Below are positions 43,340 through 52,767 of a stretch of 64,000 bases of DNA, piece after piece; position 1 is the first letter of the stretch; every line of letters begins with the position of its first letter. This DNA is from Bradyrhizobium sp. CB82. Its GTDB lineage: Bacteria > Pseudomonadota > Alphaproteobacteria > Rhizobiales > Xanthobacteraceae. A program made the translations under genes and the position numbers. The stretch covers positions 2,981,001 through 3,045,000 of the forward strand of contig NZ_CP121650.1 of assembly GCF_029714405.1 (NCBI RefSeq), given 5' to 3'. A model generated the notes under the pieces. The model made no database searches and was not told the origin of the DNA. It worked only from the letters and a program-made list of their open reading frames with translations.

Positions 43340-44540
43340 CCCGGATTCCCGGAGTCGGATGTCTCCAGTCGGCTTCCAAAATGGCGGTTGATCCTGGGTG
43401 TTTTTCTGCCGTTCGCGGCAGGCTACTATCTCTCCTATCTATTCCGTACGATCAATACGCTCATTTCTGAACCTCTGGCGGTCGACCTGGGTCTGGACGC
43501 CGGCAGTATCGGGCTGCTGACATCAGTGTATTTCCTGATCTTTGGAGCCGCCCAGATTCCGATCGGAATCCTGTTGGATCGTTTTGGTCCGTGCCGGGTT
43601 CAGAGCCGCTTGTTGCTGGTCGCGTCCTTAGGTGCCGCTCTGTTCGGTGCTTCGACCAGTTTCCCGTCCCTCCTGCTCGCCCGCGCGATGATTGGACTCG
43701 GCGTCGCAGCCGCATTGATGTCTGGCCTAAAAGCAATCGTTCTCTGGTTTCCGAGAGAGCGGGTCGCGCGGATGAACGGCCATATGATCATGCTGGGTGC
43801 TTTGGGAGCGGTGACAGCAACCCAACCCGCCGAATGGTTGCTGCACTGGATGGGTTGGCATGGACTATTCGAGGTTTTAGCGATCATAACGCTCGCAGTC
43901 GCCCTTTTGATCTTTCTAGCCGTTCCGGAGAGCGGGATCGCACGACAAGCACGACCGGCGGGGCTCCGGCTGCAAGCGATCTTCACAAATCGACAGTTCT
44001 GGCGAATTGCGCCTCTTTCCGCGAGCTGCGTTGGGACCGCCTGGTCGTTGCAGGCATTGTGGGCCGCGCCCTGGCTCACGGACGTCGAGGGACTGAACCG
44101 CGAAGCCTTGGTGACCCAATTGTTCGCCATGGCGATCGGCATATGCGTCGGCGCGTTGCTGTTGGGTTCAATTGCCGACCGGTTGCGAAGACGTGGCATC
44201 GGGATACTTTCCAATCGAGCTCGCCGCGCGAGCGAATGGCTGCCTGAACCTCTTGCATTTCGGATGGGCCTTCGCGATTCAATCCGGAACTGGATTCATA
44301 TTGCAGCAATGGACCGTTCAAGATGGGCACTATCCGCTGATATCCTATCAGGTTGCCTTTGGGTTGAGCGTTGCGGTTCAAGCCGCGGCGCTGGCTTGGT
44401 TTAGCGTTCCCTGGACACGAGAATTGGGTGCGTGGATTGTCAGAACCCTCTTGCATCACCGCTCAGGACATGTGGACTCGGTTGAAGTTCCACCTGCCGA
44501 AATCTCGATCATCGACGCGCACGAGTGTGCGGAATGGTAA
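43340..44540 (+). pseudogene. MFS transporter gene, frameshifted and internally deleted
   Basis: The first part (LILGVFLPFAAGYYLSYLFR to GSIADRLRRRGIG) is a normal MFS N-terminal half with six or seven membrane helices. After about 44200 the protein resumes in another frame at GYFPIELAARANGCLNLLHF. The helices expected between are missing, so a deletion has occurred. No convincing start codon remains upstream of 43380. It sits inside the conjugation region, between RHH genes and trbB, as a decayed cargo gene. Confidence 0.75.
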
Positions 44541-44745
44541 CGTCATTCCGAATGTCACGCGTTCGGGCGCTCGTCTTGCATGCGGCAGAGCTCGTGCGCG
44601 CCCTCTCTCGGGCATCAATCATCTTTCTTTTTCTACGCCAGGCTGCGAACGCAGTGAGCCTCTCGTTGAACTGATCGGTCTCCTGCCTTTTCTAATGATC
44701 CCCATCTGAGGCGCTCGATTTGCCCTCAGTCGTTGGGGGACGGCG
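44541..44745. other. Leader of the trb operon
   Basis: About 200 bases without a supported gene, holding the presumed trb promoter and the GGGGGA ribosome site of trbB. Confidence 0.4.
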
Positions 44746-45714
44746 GTGCCAATCCATTCTCTTCAGTCAGAGGCGATCTCGCGTGGGGCACGCATGCTGC
44801 GTACGGCGCTTGGCCCCGCCATCGCACGCTTTCTGGAAGACCCGTCAATTGTTGAAGTGATGCTCAACCCCGATGGCCGGTTGTGGATCGACCGGTTATC
44901 AAACGGCCTCATCGATACCGGCGAGAGCCTGTCCGCTTCCGACGGGGAGCGCATCGTCCGGTTGGTTGCCCATCATGTTGGTCATGAGGTCCACGCTGGC
45001 GCGCCGCGCGTGTCGGCCGAGTTGCCCGAGACGGGTGAACGCTTCGAAGGCTTGCTGCCGCCGGTCGTCGCCGCTCCAGCATTCGCGATCCGCAAACCCG
45101 CGATCGCCGTGTTCTCGCTTGATGACTACGTCGCGGCGGGGATCATGGCCTCCGATCAGGCCGATGCGCTACGCGGCGCCGTCACCGCTCGCAAGAACAT
45201 CTTGGTCGCCGGGGGCACCTCGACCGGCAAGACGACGCTGACGAACGCGCTGCTTGCGGAAGTCGCCAAGACTGCAGACCGCGTCGTCCTCATCGAAGAT
45301 ACCCGAGAGCTTCAGTGCAAGGCGCCGAACCTCGTCGCCTTGCGTACGCGGGATAATGTGATCTCGCTCTCCGATCTCGTGCGCTCGTCGCTGCGGCTGC
45401 GGCCTGACCGCATTCCGATCGGCGAAGTCCGCGGGGCAGAAGCGCTCGATCTTCTCAAAGCCTGGGGGACCGGGCACCCCGGCGGTATCGGCACCATCCA
45501 TGCCGGCACGGCGCTCGGTGCATTACGCCGGCTCGAGCAGCTCATCCAGGAAGCCGTCGTCACGGTCCCCCGCGCTCTCATCTCCGAAACCATCAACGTC
45601 ATCGCCGTGCTCGTCGGCCGTGGTGCCGATCGCCGGCTTGCAGAACTGGCCCGTGTAACCGGGCTCGGACCCGCCGGCGACTACAGCCTTTCACCAATGG
45701 GAGACCAGCTATGA
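44746..45714 (+). CDS. trbB: P-type conjugative transfer ATPase TrbB
   Basis: A 322-residue VirB11-type hexameric ATPase starting at GTG. Walker A is [11 protein letters not shown] near residue 155, the Asp box [11 protein letters not shown] near 185, and the [20 protein letters not shown] region near 245. It powers pilus assembly and substrate transfer. It begins the trbBCDEJKLFGI operon and overlaps trbC by four bases. Confidence 0.94.
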   Translation: MPIHSLQSEAISRGARMLRTALGPAIARFLEDPSIVEVMLNPDGRLWIDRLSNGLIDTGESLSASDGERIVRLVAHHVGHEVHAGAPRVSAELPETGERFEGLLPPVVAAPAFAIRKPAIAVFSLDDYVAAGIMASDQADALRGAVTARKNILVAGGTSTGKTTLTNALLAEVAKTADRVVLIEDTRELQCKAPNLVALRTRDNVISLSDLVRSSLRLRPDRIPIGEVRGAEALDLLKAWGTGHPGGIGTIHAGTALGALRRLEQLIQEAVVTVPRALISETINVIAVLVGRGADRRLAELARVTGLGPAGDYSLSPMGDQL

Positions 45715-46037
45715 ATTGTCGTTTGTTTTGCGGAAGGATCATCCTTTCGGTCGGAGCATTCACCGGGTACTGCCTGATTGCCGGCCCCGCGTGGGCCGCA
45801 GGCTCCAACATGCCGTGGGAGCAGCCCCTCAACCAGATCCTGCAATCGGTCGAAGGTCCCGTCGCCAAGATCATCGCCGTCATCATCATCATCGTGACAG
45901 GCTTGTCGCTCGCCTTCGGCGACACATCGGGCGGTTTCCGCCGGCTGGTCCAGATTGTCTTCGGCCTGTCAATCGCCTTTGCCGCCTCGAGCTTCTTCCT
46001 GTCCTTCTTCTCATTTGGCGGCGGTGTGGTGATCTGA
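45711..46037 (+). CDS. trbC: TrbC/VirB2 family pilin precursor
   Basis: A 108-residue prepilin. The signal sequence ends near WAAGSNMPWEQ, and two membrane helices (IIAVIIIIVTGLSLAFG and IVFGLSIAFAASSFFLSFF) form the pilin hairpin. It is the expected substrate of the TraF peptidase encoded upstream. Stop and next start share TGATG. Confidence 0.9.
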   Translation: MNCRLFCGRIILSVGAFTGYCLIAGPAWAAGSNMPWEQPLNQILQSVEGPVAKIIAVIIIIVTGLSLAFGDTSGGFRRLVQIVFGLSIAFAASSFFLSFFSFGGGVVI

Positions 46038-46300
46038 TGGAAGGGCAGATCACAGGCTTTGTTGCGCCCGTGCATCGGGCCCTGACCGAACCGATCCTGA
46101 TGGGCGGTGCGCCGCGATCGGTTGCCATCCTCAACAGCACCTTGGCCGCGGCGCTTGGCCTCGGTCTGCGCCTTTGGTTGGCAGGTCTTCTCCTCTGGTT
46201 CGTCGGCCACATGGTCGCCGTCTGGGCCACCAAACGCGATCCCGCCTTCGTCGAGGTCGTGCGCCGACACGTCCGCATCCCCGGTCACCTCAGCCTGTGA
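46037..46300 (+). CDS. trbD: Conjugal transfer protein TrbD (VirB3-like)
   Basis: An 87-residue membrane protein (FVAPVHRALTEPILMGGAPR, then LGLGLRLWLAGLLLWFVGHM). Size, sequence and position between trbC and trbE identify it. VirB3-like proteins dock the VirB4-type ATPase at the membrane. A longer overlapping frame upstream is a shadow of trbC. Confidence 0.9.
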   Translation: MEGQITGFVAPVHRALTEPILMGGAPRSVAILNSTLAAALGLGLRLWLAGLLLWFVGHMVAVWATKRDPAFVEVVRRHVRIPGHLSL

Positions 46301-46307
46301 GTCCTCC

Positions 46308-48749
46308 ATGATGAACCTTGCCGAATACCGACGCTCAATGACGCGTCTGGCGGACTTTCTTCCGTGGGCTGCGCTGGTTGATGAGGGAATTGTCCTCAAC
46401 AAGGACGGTTCGTTCCAGCGGACCGCAAAATTTCGGGGACCAGATCTCGACAGCGCAGTGCCGGCCGAACTCGTCGCGGTCGCTGGTCGTCTGAACAATG
46501 CGCTTCGCCGCCTTGGATCTGGATGGGCCATCTTTGTCGAGGCACAGCGGCACTCCGCGGGCGCCTACCCGCAGAGCACATTTCCCGACGTTGCATCTGC
46601 CCTGGTCGACGCGGAGCGGAGAGCCCAGTTCGAGGAATCAGGCAGCCACTATGACTCGAGCTACTACCTGACGTTCCTCTACCTCCCGCCAGAGGAGGGT
46701 GCCGCGATGGCAGAACGGTTGCTCTACGAGAATAGCAGCCGCACCGTCGACGCTGATGCACGGGAGGTCCTGAGTGGGTTTATCGACCGGACCAACCGCG
46801 TAATCCAGCTCATCGAAGGATTTATGCCGGAATGCGCCTGGCTCGATGATGAGGCGACGCTGACCTACCTGCACTCGACCGTTTCGACCAGGCGGCATCG
46901 GATACGCGTGCCAGAGATCCCCATGTATCTCGATGCGCTGCTCGCCGATCAGCCCCTGACCGGTGGTCTTGAGCCGACGCTGGGCGAAGCCCACGTGCGC
47001 GTTCTGACGGTCGTGGGATTCCCGACGGCGACCACGCCGGGAATCCTCGACGATCTCAACCGTCTTGCCTTTCCGTACCGCTGGTCGACCCGGGCGATCA
47101 TGCTCGACAAAACGGATGCCACAAAGCTTCTCACCAAGAGTCGTCGCCAATGGTTCGCCAAACGGAAGTCGATCGGCGCGATCCTGAAGGAGGTGATGAC
47201 CAACGAGGCGTCCAGCCTTCTCGACACGGATGCGCACAACAAGGCCATCGATGCCGACGCCGCGCTTCAGGAACTGGGGACGGATCAGATCGGCGAGGCT
47301 TTTGTCACCGCGACGGTCACCGTCTGGGATCGAGACGCCCGTGCCGCCGACGAAAAACTGCGTCTCGTCGAGAAGGTGATTCAGGGACGTGATTTCACCT
47401 GCATGATTGAGACGGTGAATGCTGTCGAGGCCTGGCTCGGCAGCCTGCCGGGACACGTCTATGCCAACGTCCGTCAGCCTCCCATCTCGACCTTGAACCT
47501 GGCGCATATGATTCCGCTTTCGGCGGTATGGGCGGGAGAGGCGAGGGACCATCACTTCAAGGCACCGACTCTGTTCTTTGCCAAGACGGAAGGGTCGACC
47601 CCGTTTCGGTTCTCCCTCCACATCGGCGATGTCGGACACACGCTGGTTGTTGGCCCGACCGGCGCCGGCAAGTCGGTGCTCCTGGCGCTGATGGCCTTGC
47701 AGTTCCGCCGCTATCCGGAGTCCCAGATCTTCGCGTTCGATTTCGGCGGATCGATCCGGGCGGCCGCGATCGCCATGGGGGGCGACTGGCATGATCTTGG
47801 CGGCGCGGTTGCAGGAGAAGTGTCCGAGTATGTTTCGCTCCAGCCTTTCGCTGCGATCGACGATCCCGCAGAACGTGGGTGGGCTGCCGAGTGGATCGCC
47901 TCGATCCTGACCCGCGAACGGATCGAGGTCACACCCGAGGTCAAGGATCATGTCTGGTCGGCCCTGACGTCGCTGGCCTCAGCACCCCTTCCGGAACGGA
48001 CTCTCACCGGCCTTTCCGTCCTCTTGCAGTCGAATCCTTTGAAGCGAGCGCTCCAACCTTATTGCCTGGGCGGTCCCTACGATCGGTTGCTTGATGCCGA
48101 AAGTGAGCGACTGGGCGAGGCCTCGGTTCAAGTCTTCGAAACTGACGGTTTGATCGGTACATCGGTCGCGCCGGCCGTCCTGTCATACCTGTTTCACCGG
48201 ATCGAGGACCGATTCGATGGTCGGCCGACCCTCCTCATCATCGATGAGGGTTGGCTTGCGCTCGATGACGCGGACTTTGCGGGAAAGCTTCGCGAGTGGT
48301 TGAAGACACTGCGCAAAAAGAACGCTTCCGTCATTTTCGCAACCCAATCGCTGGCGGACATCGACGGCTCGGGAATTGCACCCGCCATCATCGAGAGCTG
48401 TCCGACCCGGATCCTGCTCCCCAACGATCGCGCCATCGAGCCACAGATCACGGCGATCTATCGCCGCTTTGGGCTGAACGACCGTCAGATCGAGATTCTC
48501 GCCCGCGCGATACCGAAGCGGGACTACTACTGCCAGTCGCGTCGCGGCAACCGCCTGTTTGAACTTGGCCTCGGTGAGATCGCCCTGGCGTTCACTGCTG
48601 CCTCCTCGAAAGCCGACCAGGCGCTGATCGAGAAGGTGCTGGTCGAAGAGGGCGGCGAGAACTTTGTGCCCGGTTGGCTGCAGGCCAGGAATATCGGCTG
48701 GGCTTGTGATCTCATCCCACACCTCGCTAACCTGGAGCTTTCCTCATGA
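46308..48749 (+). CDS. trbE: Conjugal transfer ATPase TrbE (VirB4 family)
   Basis: An 813-residue AAA+ ATPase. Walker A is GPTGAGKSVLL near residue 448; Walker B is LLIIDEGWLAL near 643; the C-terminal CPTRILLPNDRA motif is typical. ATG 46308 (or 46311) gives the family N-terminus MNLAEYRRSMTRLADFLPW. It is intact and drives pilus biogenesis. It overlaps trbJ by four bases. Confidence 0.94.
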   Translation: MMNLAEYRRSMTRLADFLPWAALVDEGIVLNKDGSFQRTAKFRGPDLDSAVPAELVAVAGRLNNALRRLGSGWAIFVEAQRHSAGAYPQSTFPDVASALVDAERRAQFEESGSHYDSSYYLTFLYLPPEEGAAMAERLLYENSSRTVDADAREVLSGFIDRTNRVIQLIEGFMPECAWLDDEATLTYLHSTVSTRRHRIRVPEIPMYLDALLADQPLTGGLEPTLGEAHVRVLTVVGFPTATTPGILDDLNRLAFPYRWSTRAIMLDKTDATKLLTKSRRQWFAKRKSIGAILKEVMTNEASSLLDTDAHNKAIDADAALQELGTDQIGEAFVTATVTVWDRDARAADEKLRLVEKVIQGRDFTCMIETVNAVEAWLGSLPGHVYANVRQPPISTLNLAHMIPLSAVWAGEARDHHFKAPTLFFAKTEGSTPFRFSLHIGDVGHTLVVGPTGAGKSVLLALMALQFRRYPESQIFAFDFGGSIRAAAIAMGGDWHDLGGAVAGEVSEYVSLQPFAAIDDPAERGWAAEWIASILTRERIEVTPEVKDHVWSALTSLASAPLPERTLTGLSVLLQSNPLKRALQPYCLGGPYDRLLDAESERLGEASVQVFETDGLIGTSVAPAVLSYLFHRIEDRFDGRPTLLIIDEGWLALDDADFAGKLREWLKTLRKKNASVIFATQSLADIDGSGIAPAIIESCPTRILLPNDRAIEPQITAIYRRFGLNDRQIEILARAIPKRDYYCQSRRGNRLFELGLGEIALAFTAASSKADQALIEKVLVEEGGENFVPGWLQARNIGWACDLIPHLANLELSS

Positions 48750-49480
48750 GTCTCCTCCGTCGTGTCGTGGCGGCAGGCGCCATCGCGATCGCTCTTGCCG
48801 GCAACCCCAAGCCGTCGTCGGCGCAATGGATCGTATTCGATCCCAACAATTACGCGCAGAACGTGCTGACCGCCGCGCGCGCCTTGCAGCAGATCAACAA
48901 CCAGATCACGTCACTGCAAAATCAGGCGCAGATGCTGATCAACCAGGCGAAGAACCTGGCGGCCCTGCCGTTCTCGTCGTTGTTACAGCTCGAGCAGTCG
49001 ATCCAGCGTACCCAGCAGTTGCTCGGACAAGCTCAGCGCATTGCCTACGACATCCAGCAGATCGATCGAGCGTTCTCGACGACCTATGCGCCGGCGTCGT
49101 CAAGTTCTTCGGACCGGGCCCTCGTGGCCAATGCACAAGCACGCTGGCAGAACGCCGTCGCGGGCCTGTAGGACGCGATGCGGATGCAGGCCACCGTTGT
49201 CGGCAATCTCGACACCAGCCGAACCCAAATGTCGGCGCTCGTGATCGCGAGCCAAGGCGCGACTGGCGCACTCCAGGCAAGTCAGGCCGGTAACCAACTC
49301 CTCGGATTGCAGGCCCAGCAGCTCGCTGATCTCTCCGCCGTCGTTGCCGCACAGGGACGAGCTCAGAGCTTGGAGTCCGCGCAGCGCGCCGTTGCACAAG
49401 ACCAGAGCAGGGAGCAACTGCGCCGGTTTCTAACGCCGGGGCAAGGCTACCAACCCGCAACCGTGCAGATGTTTCACTGA
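48746..49480 (+). pseudogene. trbJ: trbJ (VirB5-like), interrupted by an in-frame amber codon
   Basis: The first 141 residues (signal peptide, then QWIVFDPNNYAQNVLTAARA and a long helical region) end at TAG 49169-49171. The same frame continues without a gap: DAMRMQATVVGNLDTSRTQM to ATVQMFH. Family members have Gln at this point, so one CAG-to-TAG change explains it. The uninterrupted protein would have 244 residues. An ATG at 49178 could restart a product without signal. VirB5-like proteins sit at the pilus tip and are normally required. Confidence 0.88.
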
Positions 49481-49851
49481 TGATGGACACAATTATCCGC
49501 ATACGGCTCGTGGGAGCCGCACTGCTTCTTGCCGCAGCTGTCGGCGCCTGTGCAATCCAACTGCGCAGCGGCGAAGATGAGGCCGCGGCTCCCACATCGA
49601 CAAGCCAGGAAACCGATCCTCTCGCATCCAAGCTCGCGCAGTGCCGTACCGTCAACTACGAGCAGAGAGATGATTTCATCGAATGTCGCAAGATCTGGGC
49701 AGAGAAGCGGCGTCAATTCCTGAGCCAGAGGAAGGAGGCTGTGCGACAAAGCGGCGACGGCGCGTCGTCTAGCGGGTCGATAGTGAAGGACGAAAGCCGC
49801 TTACCTTCTGGCTACCCCTTCCCGCGGACGCCCGGAGGGAACGAGCGATGA
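49480..49851 (+). CDS. trbK: Putative entry-exclusion protein TrbK
   Basis: A 123-residue small exported protein with one N-terminal helix (VGAALLLAAAVGACAIQL) ending in a possible lipobox Cys. The conserved-type middle part is LAQCRTVNYEQRDDFIECRKIW. It lies between trbJ and trbL, as trbK does in related operons, and overlaps both neighbours by one to four bases. TrbK prevents mating between cells that both carry the element. Confidence 0.8.
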   Translation: MMDTIIRIRLVGAALLLAAAVGACAIQLRSGEDEAAAPTSTSQETDPLASKLAQCRTVNYEQRDDFIECRKIWAEKRRQFLSQRKEAVRQSGDGASSSGSIVKDESRLPSGYPFPRTPGGNER

Positions 49852-51065
49852 ACAACACCGGTGTCATCGACCAGTTCCTGGAAACCTTCACCCGCTACAT
49901 CGACTCCGGATTTGGGCTCCTCGGGGGTGAGGTTGCCTATCTCGCGACCACGCTCGCCGCGATCGACATCGTGCTTGCCGGGCTGTTCTGGTCCTGGGGC
50001 GGCGATGAGGACATCGTCGCTCGCCTCGTCAAGAAGACCCTGTTCGTTGGCGTCTTTGCTTATCTCATCGGCAACTGGAACAGCCTCGCCCGGATCGTGT
50101 TCGAGAGCTTTGCGGGCCTCGGCCTGAAAGCCTCCGGTACGAGCCTTTCGTCAGCGGACTTCTTGCGTCCCGGCCGGATTGCGCAGGTCGGCCTCGACGC
50201 CGGACGGCCCATCCTCGAATCCATCTCCGGCCTGATGGGCTATGTCAGCTTCTTCGAGAATTTTGTCCAGATCGTCCTTCTGTTGTTCGCCTGGATCGTC
50301 GTCCTGCTCGCGTTTTTCATCCTGGCGATCCAGCTCTTCGTCACCCTGATCGAGTTCAAGCTGACGACGCTGGCAGGCTTCGTACTGATTCCCTTCGGCC
50401 TGTTCGGGAAAACCGCTTTCGCCACGGAACGGGTGCTCGGCAACGTGATGTCTTCCGGCGTCAAGGTCCTGGTCCTGGCCGTGATCGTCGGCATTGGCTC
50501 GACGCTTTTTGCGCAGTTCACGGCGGGATTCGGTGGCAACCAGCCGACCATTGAGAATGCGATGGCGATGGTGTTGGGAGCGCTCTCACTGCTTGGTCTC
50601 GGCATCTTCGGGCCCGGTATCGCCAACGGGATCGTTTCCGGTGGACCACAACTCGGCGCAGGTAGCGCCGTCGGCACCGGCTTGGCGGCCGGTGGCGTGG
50701 CTGCGGCCGGAGCCGCGCTCGCAGCCGGTGGCGCCGCTCTGGCCGGAAGTGCCGTCGGTGGAGGCAGCGCCATTGCGGGCGCCACCTCGAGCGCCTTCCG
50801 AGCAGGAGGTCTGTCCGGCGCCACAGAAGCAACTATGTCGGCCCCAGCTAGCCCCCTGCGCTCTGCTGCCGTCGAATCCGGTGGATCGAGCGGCAGCACG
50901 CATGGTGGCGCTACCGCGTCGTCCGAGAGAGCGCCCGCCTGGGTTCGCCGCATGAAACGGACGCAGACTCTCAGTCATGGGGCCGCAAGCGCGACACAGG
51001 CGGTCCGCGCAGGCGATCACGGCGGGGGAGGCGCCTCCGTCGATCTCTCACAGGGCGAGAGCTAA
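49848..51065 (+). CDS. trbL: P-type conjugative transfer protein TrbL (VirB6-like)
   Basis: A 405-residue polytopic membrane protein: a soluble start, then about six helices (residues 30-265), with ELKLTTLAGFVLIPFGLFGKT-like family core near 170. The last 130 residues are rich in Ala, Gly and Ser, with low complexity, a usual feature of this family. It forms part of the inner-membrane channel. Confidence 0.92.
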   Translation: MNNTGVIDQFLETFTRYIDSGFGLLGGEVAYLATTLAAIDIVLAGLFWSWGGDEDIVARLVKKTLFVGVFAYLIGNWNSLARIVFESFAGLGLKASGTSLSSADFLRPGRIAQVGLDAGRPILESISGLMGYVSFFENFVQIVLLLFAWIVVLLAFFILAIQLFVTLIEFKLTTLAGFVLIPFGLFGKTAFATERVLGNVMSSGVKVLVLAVIVGIGSTLFAQFTAGFGGNQPTIENAMAMVLGALSLLGLGIFGPGIANGIVSGGPQLGAGSAVGTGLAAGGVAAAGAALAAGGAALAGSAVGGGSAIAGATSSAFRAGGLSGATEATMSAPASPLRSAAVESGGSSGSTHGGATASSERAPAWVRRMKRTQTLSHGAASATQAVRAGDHGGGGASVDLSQGES

Positions 51066-51115
51066 TGCCTGTGATCACCCATCTGCCGTTCCCATTCATT
51101 TCCTGAGGTCAAAGC

Positions 51116-51796
51116 ATGTTCAAACGATCGGCGATCCACTATGGCCGCACGCCTGCTCCGGTCACGCCCTATCAACGAGCAGCCCAGGTCTGGGATGACC
51201 GCATCGGCTCGGCACGCGTCCAGGCCAAAAACTGGCGTCTGATGGCATTCGGCTGTCTGTTCTTATGCGCGGGCTTCGCCGCTGCGCTTGTTTGGGAGTC
51301 AGCACAGGGCACCATCACCCCGTGGGTAGTCGAGGTCGATCATCTGGGTGAGGTGAGAGCCCTCGCACCCGCAGATTCCTCTTACCAACCCAATGATCCT
51401 CAGATTGCCTTCCACCTCGCCCGGTTCATCGAACATGTTCGCGGCCTTCCCATGGACGCGATCGTGCTGCGCCAGGATTGGCTCCGCGCCTACGACTTCA
51501 CGACGGACCGGGGCGCTGCCGCCCTCAATGACTATGCGCGCAACAACGATCCCTTCGCCAAGGTTGGGAAGACGCAGGTTACGGTCGAGGTTTCCAGCGT
51601 CATCAGGGCCTCACCCGAAAGCTTCCGTTTAGCCTGGATCGAACGGCGTTACGAAAACGGCCAGATTGCCGCCACCGAGCGCTGGAGCGCGATCCTCACC
51701 ATCGTCTTGGAGCCGCCCCGCGACATCGATCGGCTGCGCAAGAATCCCCTCGGCATCTACGTCAACGCCATCAATTGGTCGAAGGAGCTGGGATAA
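51116..51796 (+). CDS. trbF: Conjugal transfer protein TrbF (VirB8-like)
   Basis: A 226-residue bitopic membrane protein. A short cytoplasmic start (TPYQRAAQVWDDRIGSA) precedes one helix (MAFGCLFLCAGFAAALVW) and a periplasmic NTF2-like VirB8 domain. It nucleates assembly of the channel. The next gene starts two bases after its stop. Confidence 0.92.
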   Translation: MFKRSAIHYGRTPAPVTPYQRAAQVWDDRIGSARVQAKNWRLMAFGCLFLCAGFAAALVWESAQGTITPWVVEVDHLGEVRALAPADSSYQPNDPQIAFHLARFIEHVRGLPMDAIVLRQDWLRAYDFTTDRGAAALNDYARNNDPFAKVGKTQVTVEVSSVIRASPESFRLAWIERRYENGQIAATERWSAILTIVLEPPRDIDRLRKNPLGIYVNAINWSKELG

Positions 51797-51798
51797 GC

Positions 51799-52767
51799 AT
51801 GCACTCCTCTTGTCAAACATCTTGCACTTTGCGGCGGAGCTTAGCTTCGGCCCTGTCGATTTCGCTCTTCGCGCTTGGCGGATGCACCGCTTTCAAGCCT
51901 CCGCAGATCAGCTACGACTCGGATATCCCGCCACTTCCCGATCCACCTGCGGCGACCGATGATCGGCCGCGACCGCTCCACGTGCCGCCCTCCTGGAGCC
52001 CGGCGCACGGTGGTAAGCAGAAGGAAGCGAAGGAACCGATCGAAAGGATCGAGAGCGCCAACGACGCAGCGCGCGTTCAACCGCGCAAGGCGGCGTACTA
52101 CAACGCGGTGCAGGTGTTTCCCTATAGCCCTGGCGCGCTCTACCAGATCTACGCAGCACCAGGACAGATCACCGACATAGCGCTCGAGCCAGGTGAGCAA
52201 TTGATCGGGTCGGGACCCGTCGCCGCCGGCGACACCGTGCGCTGGGTTGTGGGTGATACCGAGAGCGGTGGCGGGGAGACCCGCCGCGTCCATATCATGG
52301 TCAAGCCGACCCGCCCGGAAATCGCGACCAATCTTGTCGTCAATACCGATCGGCGCACCTACCTGCTCGAACTACGTTCTCGCGAAAAGCCGTACATGCC
52401 TTCGGTGACCTGGTTTTATCCCGAAGATCGCATGCGTGGCCGGAGCGTGCCGCCGACGCCGTTTATCCCTGATCCAGCCCAGCGCCGCTATCGCTATACC
52501 ATTGAAGGTGACACCCCGCCCTGGCGTCCGATCAACGCCTACGACGACGGACGCAAAGTTTACATCGAGTTCTCGCCAGGCATCGGACAGGGTGAGATGC
52601 CACCCCTCTTCGTTATCGGGCAAGACGGGAAGCCCGAGCTTGTCAACTACCGGGCGTTCGGAAGCCTGCTGATTGTCGATCGGCTGTTCGCCGCCGCTGA
52701 ATTGAGACTAGGGGGAGAGAACCAGCAGAAGGTGCGCATCGTCAGAGCCGATGGGAGGTCGTCATGA
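51799..52767 (+). CDS. trbG: Conjugal transfer protein TrbG (VirB9-like)
   Basis: A 322-residue outer-membrane-complex protein. The signal ends in a lipobox-like LGGC. The VirB9 fold follows: VQVFPYSPGALYQIYAAPGQ, then the C-terminal RYTIEGDTPPWRPINAYDDG region. ATG 51799 is preferred over an upstream reading within trbF. It overlaps trbI by four bases. Confidence 0.92.
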   Translation: MHSSCQTSCTLRRSLASALSISLFALGGCTAFKPPQISYDSDIPPLPDPPAATDDRPRPLHVPPSWSPAHGGKQKEAKEPIERIESANDAARVQPRKAAYYNAVQVFPYSPGALYQIYAAPGQITDIALEPGEQLIGSGPVAAGDTVRWVVGDTESGGGETRRVHIMVKPTRPEIATNLVVNTDRRTYLLELRSREKPYMPSVTWFYPEDRMRGRSVPPTPFIPDPAQRRYRYTIEGDTPPWRPINAYDDGRKVYIEFSPGIGQGEMPPLFVIGQDGKPELVNYRAFGSLLIVDRLFAAAELRLGGENQQKVRIVRADGRSS

